A stretch of 64,000 nt of DNA from Colwellia sp. Arc7-D. GTDB lineage: Bacteria; Pseudomonadota; Gammaproteobacteria; Enterobacterales; Alteromonadaceae. Shown in pieces: positions 9,455-17,937 of the stretch. The DNA is taken from NCBI RefSeq assembly GCF_003061515.1, contig NZ_CP028924.1:3348001-3412000 (forward strand), given 5' to 3'. The notes under the pieces are model-generated. The model ran no database searches. It had not been told where the DNA came from and worked only from the letters and a program-made list of their open reading frames with translations. Each line of letters begins with the position of its first letter. The stretch's first letter is position 1. The translations under genes and the position numbers were made by a program.

Positions 9455-10749
9455 TTAACTAAATATCGCTTTCATTATCCAGAAGAAGATAATTGAAAGG
9501 CCAGCACCTATAGGTAATGTAATTACCCAAGAAATAACAATGTTACGAACAACACCTAAGTTAATCGCTGCAATACCGCGGGCCATTCCCACACCTAACA
9601 CAGCACCCACTAAGGTTTGTGTCGTTGAAATTGGTAAGCCAGCGCCAGAAGCAATAACGACTGTACACGCTGCTGCTAACTCAGCAGCAAAACCACGACT
9701 TGGTGTTAAGTGCGTAATGCCTTTACCAATAGTGGCAATAACACGATGTCCAAACAATGCTAAACCAGCAACGATACCAAAACCACCCAATGGTAATATC
9801 CACCATACAAGGCTAGCTTTTTTAGCTATTTCACCACCGTTATCAACAATACTTACAACCGCCGCTAGCGGCCCTATTGCATTGGCTACATCATTTGAAC
9901 CGTGAGCAAAGGCCATACAACAAGCCGTAACTACCATTAATACAGCGAATACTTTCTCTACATTGGCGTAATGCGTAGTCTTATCTGCTTTATCGTCAAA
10001 CTTAAGACGTGAAACAAAGAACTTACCAACAATAGCCACAATAACAGCCACTATAATGGCAAGATAATATCCACCAGCGCCAGCAATTTCAAAGTTATAG
10101 AAACCCACATCGATATTATCTAATCCAATGTGTTTCAAACCTTTTTTAATCGTAACTAGTGATAAAACAAAACCCGCTAAAAACATATAAAACGGTACAT
10201 ATCGTTTCGCTTGTTCTAGTGGTTTTTCAGTATCAAATATCAGTTTTTGAGCACTGTTAAATATAATAAAAGCAATAACACCTGAAATTAACGGTGTAAT
10301 AACCCAACTACCAACAATACCACCGACTTTGCCCCACGCTACAGTATCAGGGCTTATGCCTATGGCAGCAAAGCCAATAATAGCACCAACAATAGAATGC
10401 GTTGTAGATACAGGCCAACCTAAAACAGAGGCAACTAATAACCAGGTAGCTGCAGCTAAGAGTGCTGAAATCATACCAAAAACTAATAGTTCAGGAATAT
10501 CGACAAATAGCCCGGGTCAATAATGCCCTTTCGAATGGTTGATGTTACTTCACCACCCGCTAAATATGCGCCAGCAAATTCAAAAATCATTGCAATAATG
10601 ATGGCTTGCTTAATCGTTAATGCTTTTGACCCAACCGATGTTCCCATTGCATTAGCAACATCGTTAGCGCCTATGCCCCATGCCATAAAAAAACCTACGA
10701 CAGCGGCGATCATGACTAACGTAGAGCCATGTGATAGTAAAATTTCCAT
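9455..10749 (-). pseudogene. pit: PiT-family inorganic phosphate transporter, single-base frameshift
   Basis: A low-affinity, proton- or sodium-coupled phosphate permease of the inner membrane, present as two frames. The first (10749 down to 10483) carries the N-terminal PiT signature GIGANDVANAMGTS and runs normally to IIDPG. The second (to 9455) carries PVSTTHSIVGA, the second signature GSNDVANAIGPLAAV and PISTTQTLVGA. At about 10510 one base is missing after CCCGGGC. Restoring it gives DPG-LFVDIPELLVFGMIS, joining both halves into one 431-residue protein of normal length with about ten membrane spans. As the DNA stands, translation stops after 88 residues. A sequencing error is more likely than a true mutation. 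It follows the DUF47 gene by nine bases, so the two form an operon. Confidence 0.88.
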
Positions 10750-10758
10750 GAGTTAGCC

Positions 10759-11439
10759 CTATTTTCTAGCCAAAAGAATTTCTAAACGTGCACCAACACG
10801 TTCGGCAAGATCAGCTAAGTCGCCAACCCAATCGATGATTTGATATAAAAACATTACATCTACGCAATTTAAATCTTTTTCAATATTTAATAGCTCTTTA
10901 CGTAGTTGAATTTGCATACCATCTGTTTCATCTTCAATTTCGTCAAGTTGACTGATCATTTTAGTGACTAATTCAACTTCACGACCACGAAATCCAGTTT
11001 CTAGTAGGTCATCCAGTTCATTTATTGCGTCAGCAGCTTTTTCAGCAGCGTCAATGCTGCGTGCTACATAAGCAATGAACTGTTCTTGTAATACGGTAGG
11101 AATGGTTAATTTGCGACCAAAGATACGTCCGGCAATATCTTTTGCGCGATTGGCAATTTTGTCTTGTTGAGATAATAACTCGAGTAAATCAGCACGATCT
11201 ACGGGCATAAATAAACCACCCGGAAGTTCCAATCGAATTTGACGTTTTAAGTCATCAGCATCACGCTCTAACTTCGAAATTTTATTACGCATTTTACCTG
11301 CAGCACTCCAATCTTCTTCAGTAACTGCTGCGAAGAAAGGTACAAGTTGACTACAACATTTGTGTACTATTCGAATGTGTTTTTCTAATGGTTTAATTGG
11401 CGATTTTGCAAAAATACCAATAATTGAATTTCTGGCCAT
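10759..11439 (-). CDS. DUF47 / TIGR00153 family protein, Pit-associated PhoU-like regulator
   Basis: A 226-residue, largely helical soluble protein of the DUF47 family (PhoU-like helical bundle). Such genes usually sit directly before pit and are thought to modulate phosphate transport; this is family knowledge. Acidic, repeated helical segments such as ISKLERDADDLKRQIRLEL and ISQLDEIEDETDGMQIQL resemble the PhoU metal-binding E/D motifs. The start has a ribosome site (AGGAG region just upstream, at about 11450). Nine bases separate its stop from pit, implying coupled expression. No Pho box is seen upstream, which fits a low-affinity system not induced by PhoB. Confidence 0.88.
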   Translation of the reverse strand: MARNSIIGIFAKSPIKPLEKHIRIVHKCCSQLVPFFAAVTEEDWSAAGKMRNKISKLERDADDLKRQIRLELPGGLFMPVDRADLLELLSQQDKIANRAKDIAGRIFGRKLTIPTVLQEQFIAYVARSIDAAEKAADAINELDDLLETGFRGREVELVTKMISQLDEIEDETDGMQIQLRKELLNIEKDLNCVDVMFLYQIIDWVGDLADLAERVGARLEILLARK

Positions 11440-11624
11440 AATTAATTTCCAGGAGCTTATGCTCTTTATTTTTATTCGCCGCGGATATTAAAGCATTTGA
11501 AAATTAATTCAAAGGCTTTATAACAAGATAGCGACTGTTGATAGAATGATTAGTTATTATCAGTTCACTTAAAAGTATATACCTTATTAGCTAAGTAATA
11601 ACTAATTAAGCAAAACATTTTGTT

Positions 11625-12329
11625 TTAAGATAAGGATTCAAAATCTTCCCGAGCTGTATGACGAACCGATTTACCTTTAACAAAATAAATAATGTATTCA
11701 CAAATATTTTGACAACGGTCACCAATTCGCTCTAATGCACGAGCGGACCATATAACACTCATTATTTGAGGAATAGAACGAGGATCTTCCATCATATAGG
11801 TCATCAATTGGCGCATCAGTGCTTCGTATTCACGATCTATTTTATCATCACTTTTATGCACTTTCACCGCTGCATCAAAATCCATACGGGTAAATGCATC
11901 TAAGGTCGCTTGTAAAAAAGTTAAAACATGGCGACCTAAGTTATCCAAATTTGACAATAAATCTTTATGCTTACCTGAAAAGCTCTCTAAAGTAACATTA
12001 GCAATTTTTCCAGCTTCATCACCAATACGTTCAAGATCCGTGATTGTTTTAACAATGGCCATCACCAAGCGTAAATCGCCTGCAGCCGGCTGACGTTTAG
12101 CGATAATGCGCGTACACTCATCATCAATACTAACTTCAGCATTATTAATAAGGTAGTCGTTACTTAGCACTTTTTTTGCTAATGCTTCATCAGCGTCACA
12201 TACCGACGTTAATGCTTCAGCTAATTGCTTCTCGACTAAACCACCCATGTGCATAACATGATTAATAATACGTTCTAGATCTTCGTTAAACTGGCCAGAA
12301 ATATGACGTCCAACATTTAATTTATCCAC
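11625..12329 (-). CDS. phoU: Phosphate signalling complex protein PhoU
   Basis: PhoU links the PstSCAB transporter to the PhoR kinase and keeps the Pho regulon off when phosphate is plentiful. The 234-residue protein has the two tandem three-helix PhoU repeats, with the family motifs TKTITDLERIGDEAGKIA near residue 90 and IWSARALERIGDRCQNI near residue 195. Both have the E/D-rich metal-binding patterns. It is the last gene of pstC-pstA-pstB-phoU and lies 30 bases after pstB. The following gap of 185 bases separates this operon from the DUF47-pit pair. Confidence 0.96.
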   Translation of the reverse strand: MDKLNVGRHISGQFNEDLERIINHVMHMGGLVEKQLAEALTSVCDADEALAKKVLSNDYLINNAEVSIDDECTRIIAKRQPAAGDLRLVMAIVKTITDLERIGDEAGKIANVTLESFSGKHKDLLSNLDNLGRHVLTFLQATLDAFTRMDFDAAVKVHKSDDKIDREYEALMRQLMTYMMEDPRSIPQIMSVIWSARALERIGDRCQNICEYIIYFVKGKSVRHTAREDFESLS

Positions 12330-12359
12330 GGTAAAACCCTCTGTTTATCGGTTATTTTA

Positions 12360-13184
12360 TTAACCGTAACGGCCAGTAATATAATCTTCTGTTTTCTTCT
12401 TTGTTGGTGTAGTAAATAAGGTATTTGTATCACTGTATTCAATCAAGTCACCCATATACATAAACGCCGTTTGGTCTGAAACACGGGCCGCCTGTTGCAT
12501 ATTATGCGTCACGATAACGACAGTAAATTGTTTCTTTAAATCGTTTATTAACTCTTCAATCGTTAATGTTGAAATAGGATCCAATGCAGATGTTGGTTCA
12601 TCTAACAATAACACCTCAGGTTTAATCGCTATGGCTCGAGCAATCACCAAACGTTGTTGCTGACCACCAGAAAGCCCTAAAGCACTTTCATGTAACCTGT
12701 CTTTTACTTCATTCCATAATGCCGCGCTTCGCAATGCATTTTCCGCAGCCTCATCTAATACCCGGCGGTTGTTCTCACCCATAATACGTAGACCATAAAC
12801 CACATTTTCATAAATCGATTTAGGAAATGGATTAGGACGTTGAAATACCATACCTACTTTACGACGCAATGCTGCTACATCAGTATGGCGGTCGTAAATA
12901 TTTTCGCCATGTAAGTTAATTTGACCGGTAATTTTACAAATATCAACCAAATCATTCATGCGATTAATGCAGCGCAGTAATGTTGACTTGCCACAACCAC
13001 TCGGTCCAATAAATGCCGTTACTTGGCCTTTAGGGATCGACATTGAAATATCTTGCAATGCCTGTTTGTTACCATAATATAAATCTAGGTTCTTAATCTC
13101 TAACGCAACTTGCTCTGGCGAAAGGTTATTAAGATCGAGCTTAACATTTTGATCTGATAAATTTTTTGGCGTAACAGAAATCAT
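12360..13184 (-). CDS. pstB: Phosphate ABC transporter ATP-binding protein PstB
   Basis: The cytoplasmic ATPase that powers high-affinity phosphate import. Its 274 residues contain Walker [10 protein letters not shown] (residues 60-68), the Q-loop segment [18 protein letters not shown] typical of PstB, the ABC signature LSGGQQQRL, Walker [14 protein letters not shown] and the switch VTHNMQQA. The N-terminal extension of about 25 residues before the ABC core is a little longer than in E. coli. It lies between pstA and phoU. The 97-base gap after pstA contains a small GGGCAT/ATGCCC hairpin. Confidence 0.97.
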   Translation of the reverse strand: MISVTPKNLSDQNVKLDLNNLSPEQVALEIKNLDLYYGNKQALQDISMSIPKGQVTAFIGPSGCGKSTLLRCINRMNDLVDICKITGQINLHGENIYDRHTDVAALRRKVGMVFQRPNPFPKSIYENVVYGLRIMGENNRRVLDEAAENALRSAALWNEVKDRLHESALGLSGGQQQRLVIARAIAIKPEVLLLDEPTSALDPISTLTIEELINDLKKQFTVVIVTHNMQQAARVSDQTAFMYMGDLIEYSDTNTLFTTPTKKKTEDYITGRYG

Positions 13185-13214
13185 AGTGTTCTCTTTAAAT
13201 CTTATTCAATAGAG

Positions 13215-13228
13215 GGGCATTTATGCCC
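13215..13228 (-). promoter_or_regulatory. Short intercistronic hairpin between pstA and pstB
   Basis: GGGCAT-TT-ATGCCC is a perfect six-base dyad about 30 bases upstream of the pstB start. There is no T-run, so it is more likely an mRNA processing or stability element than a terminator. Functional meaning is inference. Confidence 0.3.
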
Positions 13229-13281
13229 GTTCATTTTTAATTATATCAATTTGCTTAATCTTGCTTTTATTTCAATGAATA

Positions 13282-14928
13282 TTAATGCTCTAACATACGA
13301 TATTTTTCTCGTAATCGGTTTCGAATAGACACTGCTGTCATATTCAAAGCTACAATAATTGTCACCAATAACAGAGCCGTGGCATAAACCAATGGTCTTG
13401 CTGCTTCAACGTTCGGGCTTTGGAAGCCAACATCGTAGATATGGAACCCTAAGTGCATAAACTTACGATCTAAATGTAAGAACGGAAAATTGCCATCAAG
13501 TGGTAAATTAGGTGCCATTTTTACGACACCAACGAGCATAAGTGGTGCTACCTCACCTGCTGCTCGCGCAATAGCTAAAATAATACCTGTCATAATAGCC
13601 GGACTGGCAATTGGTAAAATAATACGCCATAACGTTTCAGCTTTGGTAGCGCCTAACGCCAAACTGCCGTGCCGCATTGCTGAAGGAATACGTGATAGCC
13701 CTTCTTCTGTTGATACAATAACGACAGGTAAAGTTAAAATGGCTAACGTAAGTGCTGACCACATAACCCCTGGCGTACCAAATGTTGGGCTAGGCAATGT
13801 TTCAGCATAAAATAATTGGTCTAAACTGCCGCCTACCATATAAACAAAGAACCCCAAACCAAACACGCCGTATACAATTGAAGGTACACCTGCCAGGTTA
13901 ATTACCGCTATACGTAAGAGTTTGGTCAAGGCGTTATTACCCGCATATTCATGTAAATAAATAGCCGCTACCACACCTAAAGGTGACACAATGACTGTCA
14001 TCAACAACACCATTAACACCGTACCAAATATTGCTGGGAATACACCACCTTCGGTATTCGCCTCGCGTGGGTCATCACTAACAAAAGCAACGATTTGGCT
14101 GAGAAATATTTTAACTTTTGCAAAAAGGCTCAGTTTATTATTAAAGGTAACGTGTAGTATGTCTTCAAAATTAATAATAACTTTTTGACCATCCATAGCG
14201 CGCATAACAATTTGGTCGCGAGATATTTTTTCACGTAACGACATTAACTGTTTTTCAAGTACTTGATAATCTGCTTTTAATTCGGCTACATTAACTTTGA
14301 ACTCCTGTTCTAATTCAGTAGTCAGCGTATCATCAAGATTATGTTTACGTTCTTTTAACCGGATGCGTTCAATTTGATAGTTAATCGCACCAATGTCTGA
14401 GGTTTGTAGAGTCTGAATTTCATCTTGAAAATCACTAACTCGCTCAACAAGCTCAACAAGCTCAGCCATTTTGTTCTGACCAACAGGTGCACCATCAAGG
14501 ATAATGTCTTCAATATAGCCATAAAAATTACCATTAGTTCTGCGCTCTATTACCACAAGCTCTTCAGGTAAAGAGGTTTTATTAATTTGAGGTACTAATA
14601 TCCAGCGAAAATCTAAACTAACAAGCTCGCGATTACCGGTCTTAATTAAAAGTCGCTCGATGGTTTCTGCAGATTTATCTATATCAAGATTTAAATGCAC
14701 TAACTGTGTAACCGGTATGCTTTCTCTATCGTAAATTTCACCAATAACCGTTAAAGGCTGACCTTGCTCATCAGTCATATCAAACTGATAAATATCTGCT
14801 GGCCAGAAATAACTTAAACCCCGTGATGCAATTAACCACAATAAACCTAAAACCGATATCAGGCTTATGCTTACACCACCTGCTGACAACCACACCCAAG
14901 GCGAGCCAGACTTAAACCAATTATTCAT
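13282..14928 (-). CDS. pstA: Phosphate ABC transporter permease PstA, long form
   Basis: Inner-membrane permease subunit of the Pst phosphate importer. The C-terminal 270 residues carry the permease fold, with GGVFPAIFGTVLMVLLMT and the coupling-helix EAA-like segment GSLALGATKAETLWRIILP. The first 260 residues hold one membrane span followed by a large periplasmic insert with a coiled-coil-like stretch (residues 150-240: VERVSDFQDEIQTLQTS and onward). At 548 residues it is almost twice the E. coli length (296). Similar long PstA proteins are known from Vibrio and Shewanella. The gene starts 14 bases after pstC ends. Confidence 0.94.
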   Translation of the reverse strand: MNNWFKSGSPWVWLSAGGVSISLISVLGLLWLIASRGLSYFWPADIYQFDMTDEQGQPLTVIGEIYDRESIPVTQLVHLNLDIDKSAETIERLLIKTGNRELVSLDFRWILVPQINKTSLPEELVVIERRTNGNFYGYIEDIILDGAPVGQNKMAELVELVERVSDFQDEIQTLQTSDIGAINYQIERIRLKERKHNLDDTLTTELEQEFKVNVAELKADYQVLEKQLMSLREKISRDQIVMRAMDGQKVIINFEDILHVTFNNKLSLFAKVKIFLSQIVAFVSDDPREANTEGGVFPAIFGTVLMVLLMTVIVSPLGVVAAIYLHEYAGNNALTKLLRIAVINLAGVPSIVYGVFGLGFFVYMVGGSLDQLFYAETLPSPTFGTPGVMWSALTLAILTLPVVIVSTEEGLSRIPSAMRHGSLALGATKAETLWRIILPIASPAIMTGIILAIARAAGEVAPLMLVGVVKMAPNLPLDGNFPFLHLDRKFMHLGFHIYDVGFQSPNVEAARPLVYATALLLVTIIVALNMTAVSIRNRLREKYRMLEH

Positions 14929-14942
14929 ACTTTCTAGCCTTC

Positions 14943-17183
14943 CTACATTGAGCTATATTTTTCACGCAAACGCTGACGTATAAACTCAGCAAGCGTGTTA
15001 AATACAAACGTAAATACAAATAAAACAAATGCTGCCAAGAATAGAATTCGATAATGGGAGCTACCGACTTCAGATTCCGGCATTTCAACAGCAATATTAG
15101 CTGCCAGTGTTCGCATACCTTGGAAAATACTCCAGTCGAGAATTGGGGTGTTTCCTGTAGCCATTAATACAATCATGGTTTCACCAACAGCGCGTCCTAA
15201 TCCCATCATAACGGCAGAAAATATGCCTGGACTTGCCGTCAGTAACACAACTTTAATCAGGGTTTGCCATTGTGTGGCTCCTAACGCTAATGAACCACTG
15301 GTTAAGTGCTTAGGAACACTGAATATGGCATCTTCAGCCATAGAGAATATCGTTGGTATAACCGCAAACCCCATAGCAATACCAACAACTAAAGCATTAC
15401 GTTGATCAAAATCAATGCCCAAATCATTAGTAATAAACTGCCTAACATCACCACCAAACATATACAGTTCAAGTACCGGAGATAATGCGAATGCAGCATA
15501 AGCGGCAATGAGAATAGCGGGTATTAGTATAATAGGTGCCCATGTTTCAGGAATACGCGTTTTCGTTTCGCGCGGTAATTTATGCCATGCGAAAGCGGTT
15601 ATAAATACGGATGAGGGAATAAATATTAATAACAAAAATATAGCAGGAAGATAAATTTCAATAATTGGTGCTAACCAAAGACCAGCCAAAAAGCCTAATA
15701 TAACCGTAGGTAATGCTTCCATCATTTCAATGGTTGGTTTAACTTTTCTGCGCATACCTGGCGTCATAAAATATGCGGTATATATAGCAGCGGTTAACGC
15801 AATAGGTACGGCAAATAGCATTGCATACGTTGCAGCTTTAATGGTACCGAAAGAAATTGGCACTAAAGAAAATTTACCTTCAAAATCATCTGAGCCAGAG
15901 GTTGATTGCCAAATAAACTCAGGCTCTGGGTAACCTTCATACCAAACTTCTTGCCAAAGTGCTTGCCATGTAACTTCTGGGTGTTCATTTTCAACCGCGT
16001 AAAGTGCTAATTGGTTGTCATAAAACAACACTAATCCATCAGCACGGGGGGCAATAGCAAATGCTTGAGCATTTCCTTGATGTAGCTGACCACGCCATAA
16101 ATCAGCTTCACTGGTGGTATAAAACATCCCCATTTCACCCGAGGGTGTTTCGGTATAAAAACTTTTGCGAAATTGCTCTGTATAAATGGCACTCACAGGC
16201 TCGTTGTCGCTGACATTAAATCGTCGAATTTCTTTAAATTCGCGCCCTTGATCTGTTGCCACTTCAAACCATTGGCTTACTGAACCATTATCATCACCTA
16301 ATAAAATTGAGCTACCGCCAGATAATAACGCCATAGCGGTAATATGGTTTGGAGTCGATTTGTTTTGCGACAGCTGAGGAATAATCGTTGCTTTTAGCTC
16401 AGCTTCTTCGTCATCTAATGAAAACACGGCAACTTGGTCACCTTGTCGAACAAATACCATTGCTAAATCAGGTGAGACTAAAATATCGTTAATCACCTTG
16501 GCGGTGTAATCAATTTCTTCATATTGCGCATCAAAGGCAGTGTCATAATTGAAGTCATCTTCGGCGAGTAAAGTAGTTTTAATCAGACGATTATCAGCTG
16601 TAAAGCCAACGAAAACAGCCTTTTCATCATCCATAGCAAACGATAGTTTACTAAAAGAACCGCCTTGTTCATCAAGAGGTAAATAGTCTTCACCTAATGG
16701 ATAACGAATACTTGGAACAATAACTCTTTCACCACTATCAAAGTTAGCAAAAAAGTTTGGTACAACAAGCTGAACATTTCCAGCACTATCAAGTAATAAC
16801 TTTTGCTCTTGACCAATATTGACCAGTTGCTTGATGCTAATACCGTCATCAGTGAGTTGCTCTGATAATATTTTATCACCCGCTTTATACCCGCCACTAT
16901 CAACTAATTGATAAAAGTTGATAAAGCCTTGTTCTGTAATGCTATAGGCCACCTCTTTTAACTCATCAACCCCGGTTGCAAGAATACGACTTTGGTCACT
17001 AATAACAAATTGAGCCGTAGGTTCAACTTTTGCAGATTCAAAAATAGGTTTTATTACGTATAGTAAATACATGAATATTAGTACTAAAGTAAATAAAACA
17101 CTGATACCGCCTAAGGTGATCACCCATTTTGCTAATGAATTTTTCACTTTGCGATAATTTGCTGATTTAGAAGCAATGGCCAC
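14943..17183 (-). CDS. pstC: Phosphate ABC transporter permease PstC, long form
   Basis: First gene of the pstCAB-phoU operon and the second permease subunit. At 746 residues it is much longer than E. coli PstC (319). A first membrane span (about residues 20-48) is followed by some 380 residues of soluble, periplasmic sequence with beta-propeller-like repeats (for example LLGDDNGSVSQWFEV). The permease core then starts near residue 450, with FGTIKAATYAMLFAVPIAL and the EAA-like loop GSLALGATQWQTLIKVVL. The long form is paired with the long PstA, suggesting the inserts work together around PstS. A Pho box and a TATAAT -10 lie upstream. Confidence 0.94.
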   Translation of the reverse strand: MAIASKSANYRKVKNSLAKWVITLGGISVLFTLVLIFMYLLYVIKPIFESAKVEPTAQFVISDQSRILATGVDELKEVAYSITEQGFINFYQLVDSGGYKAGDKILSEQLTDDGISIKQLVNIGQEQKLLLDSAGNVQLVVPNFFANFDSGERVIVPSIRYPLGEDYLPLDEQGGSFSKLSFAMDDEKAVFVGFTADNRLIKTTLLAEDDFNYDTAFDAQYEEIDYTAKVINDILVSPDLAMVFVRQGDQVAVFSLDDEEAELKATIIPQLSQNKSTPNHITAMALLSGGSSILLGDDNGSVSQWFEVATDQGREFKEIRRFNVSDNEPVSAIYTEQFRKSFYTETPSGEMGMFYTTSEADLWRGQLHQGNAQAFAIAPRADGLVLFYDNQLALYAVENEHPEVTWQALWQEVWYEGYPEPEFIWQSTSGSDDFEGKFSLVPISFGTIKAATYAMLFAVPIALTAAIYTAYFMTPGMRRKVKPTIEMMEALPTVILGFLAGLWLAPIIEIYLPAIFLLLIFIPSSVFITAFAWHKLPRETKTRIPETWAPIILIPAILIAAYAAFALSPVLELYMFGGDVRQFITNDLGIDFDQRNALVVGIAMGFAVIPTIFSMAEDAIFSVPKHLTSGSLALGATQWQTLIKVVLLTASPGIFSAVMMGLGRAVGETMIVLMATGNTPILDWSIFQGMRTLAANIAVEMPESEVGSSHYRILFLAAFVLFVFTFVFNTLAEFIRQRLREKYSSM

Positions 17184-17225
17184 TTAAAAATACCTTTAAC
17201 TATGATGATTTTTATAACTGAAGCG

Positions 17226-17231
17226 ATTATA
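17226..17231 (-). promoter_or_regulatory. -10 element of the pstCAB-phoU promoter
   Basis: The minus strand reads TATAAT, a perfect -10 hexamer, ten bases downstream of the Pho box. That is the normal PhoB activator geometry, in which the Pho box replaces the -35 element. Confidence 0.7.
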
Positions 17232-17241
17232 AAACACCAAC

Positions 17242-17259
17242 ATGACAGTTTTGTGACAA
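17242..17259 (-). promoter_or_regulatory. Pho box upstream of pstC
   Basis: The minus strand reads TTGTCACAAAACTGTCAT, two direct repeats of the TGTCA type spaced 11 bases apart, close to the E. coli consensus CTGTCATAWAWCTGTCAY. It is 59 bases from the pstC start, with a perfect -10 just downstream. PhoB binding is inferred. Confidence 0.85.
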
Positions 17260-17390
17260 GGCGTTTTTAGTTACCCATTGGCAAAGTAGCGGCCTGAAAT
17301 AAAACAGGCACATCGTTATTTTTTGTTATGGTATGATTTATAAAAGTAAGGTGATTTTTCCAACTGTATATTTGTGGTGAGGATAAAAGC

Positions 17391-17819
17391 ATGATAATTA
17401 GTCAAATAATGAAGAGAGATTTAATAACATTAGATATGGATGACACTTTAGAAACAGCTAAAATGTTGTTTGAAAAAAATAATATGCATCACATTATGAT
17501 CCAAAACAAATCAACATTAGCTGGCATTATTACTGACCGCGATTTATGGAAAAATTTAAGTCCAACTGTTGGCACCCGCAACGAAACCGCACAAGATAGT
17601 TTTTTAATGAATAAAAAGGTGCACTTGATCATGTCTCGAGATTTGATCACAGCAACACAAGATACCAGCCTTACTGAAGCCGTGTTGTTATTCCATGATC
17701 ATAAAATATCTTGCCTCCCAATAGTTGATGAAAAGCAGCAAGCAATTGGTATTATTTCTTGGCGAGATATTATTAAGCTTATTGCCCTACAATATCGTCA
17801 AAAATTAAAATCGAGTTAA
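17391..17819 (+). CDS. CBS-domain pair protein
   Basis: A 142-residue cytoplasmic protein made only of two CBS domains. The first covers about residues 6-60 (IMKRDLITLDMDDTLETA, with GIITDRDLWKN), the second about residues 78-135 (IMSRDLITATQDTSLTEA, with GIISWRDIIKL). CBS pairs bind adenine nucleotides and act as energy sensors, but no effector domain is fused, so the target is unknown. It is divergent from pstC, and the Pho box region lies between them. Whether it responds to phosphate cannot be told, because the box is oriented towards pstC. Confidence 0.85.
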   Translation: MIISQIMKRDLITLDMDDTLETAKMLFEKNNMHHIMIQNKSTLAGIITDRDLWKNLSPTVGTRNETAQDSFLMNKKVHLIMSRDLITATQDTSLTEAVLLFHDHKISCLPIVDEKQQAIGIISWRDIIKLIALQYRQKLKSS

Positions 17820-17937
17820 CTGCCTTAACATTGTTGAGTGTTGTTCAGGCAGCAAACTTGTTAATCAATGTTTGTTTAACAAGCTTCGATTCATCAATCT
17901 AAGTTAATCGTTATTGTAAGTACAATCCGTTGAAAAA

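Noticed and set aside
17820..17937. Partial dyads CTGCCT/AGGCAG and CTTGTTAA/TTAACAAG between the CBS and selO genes
   Set aside because: The stems are short or interrupted and no T-run follows, so they were not called terminators.
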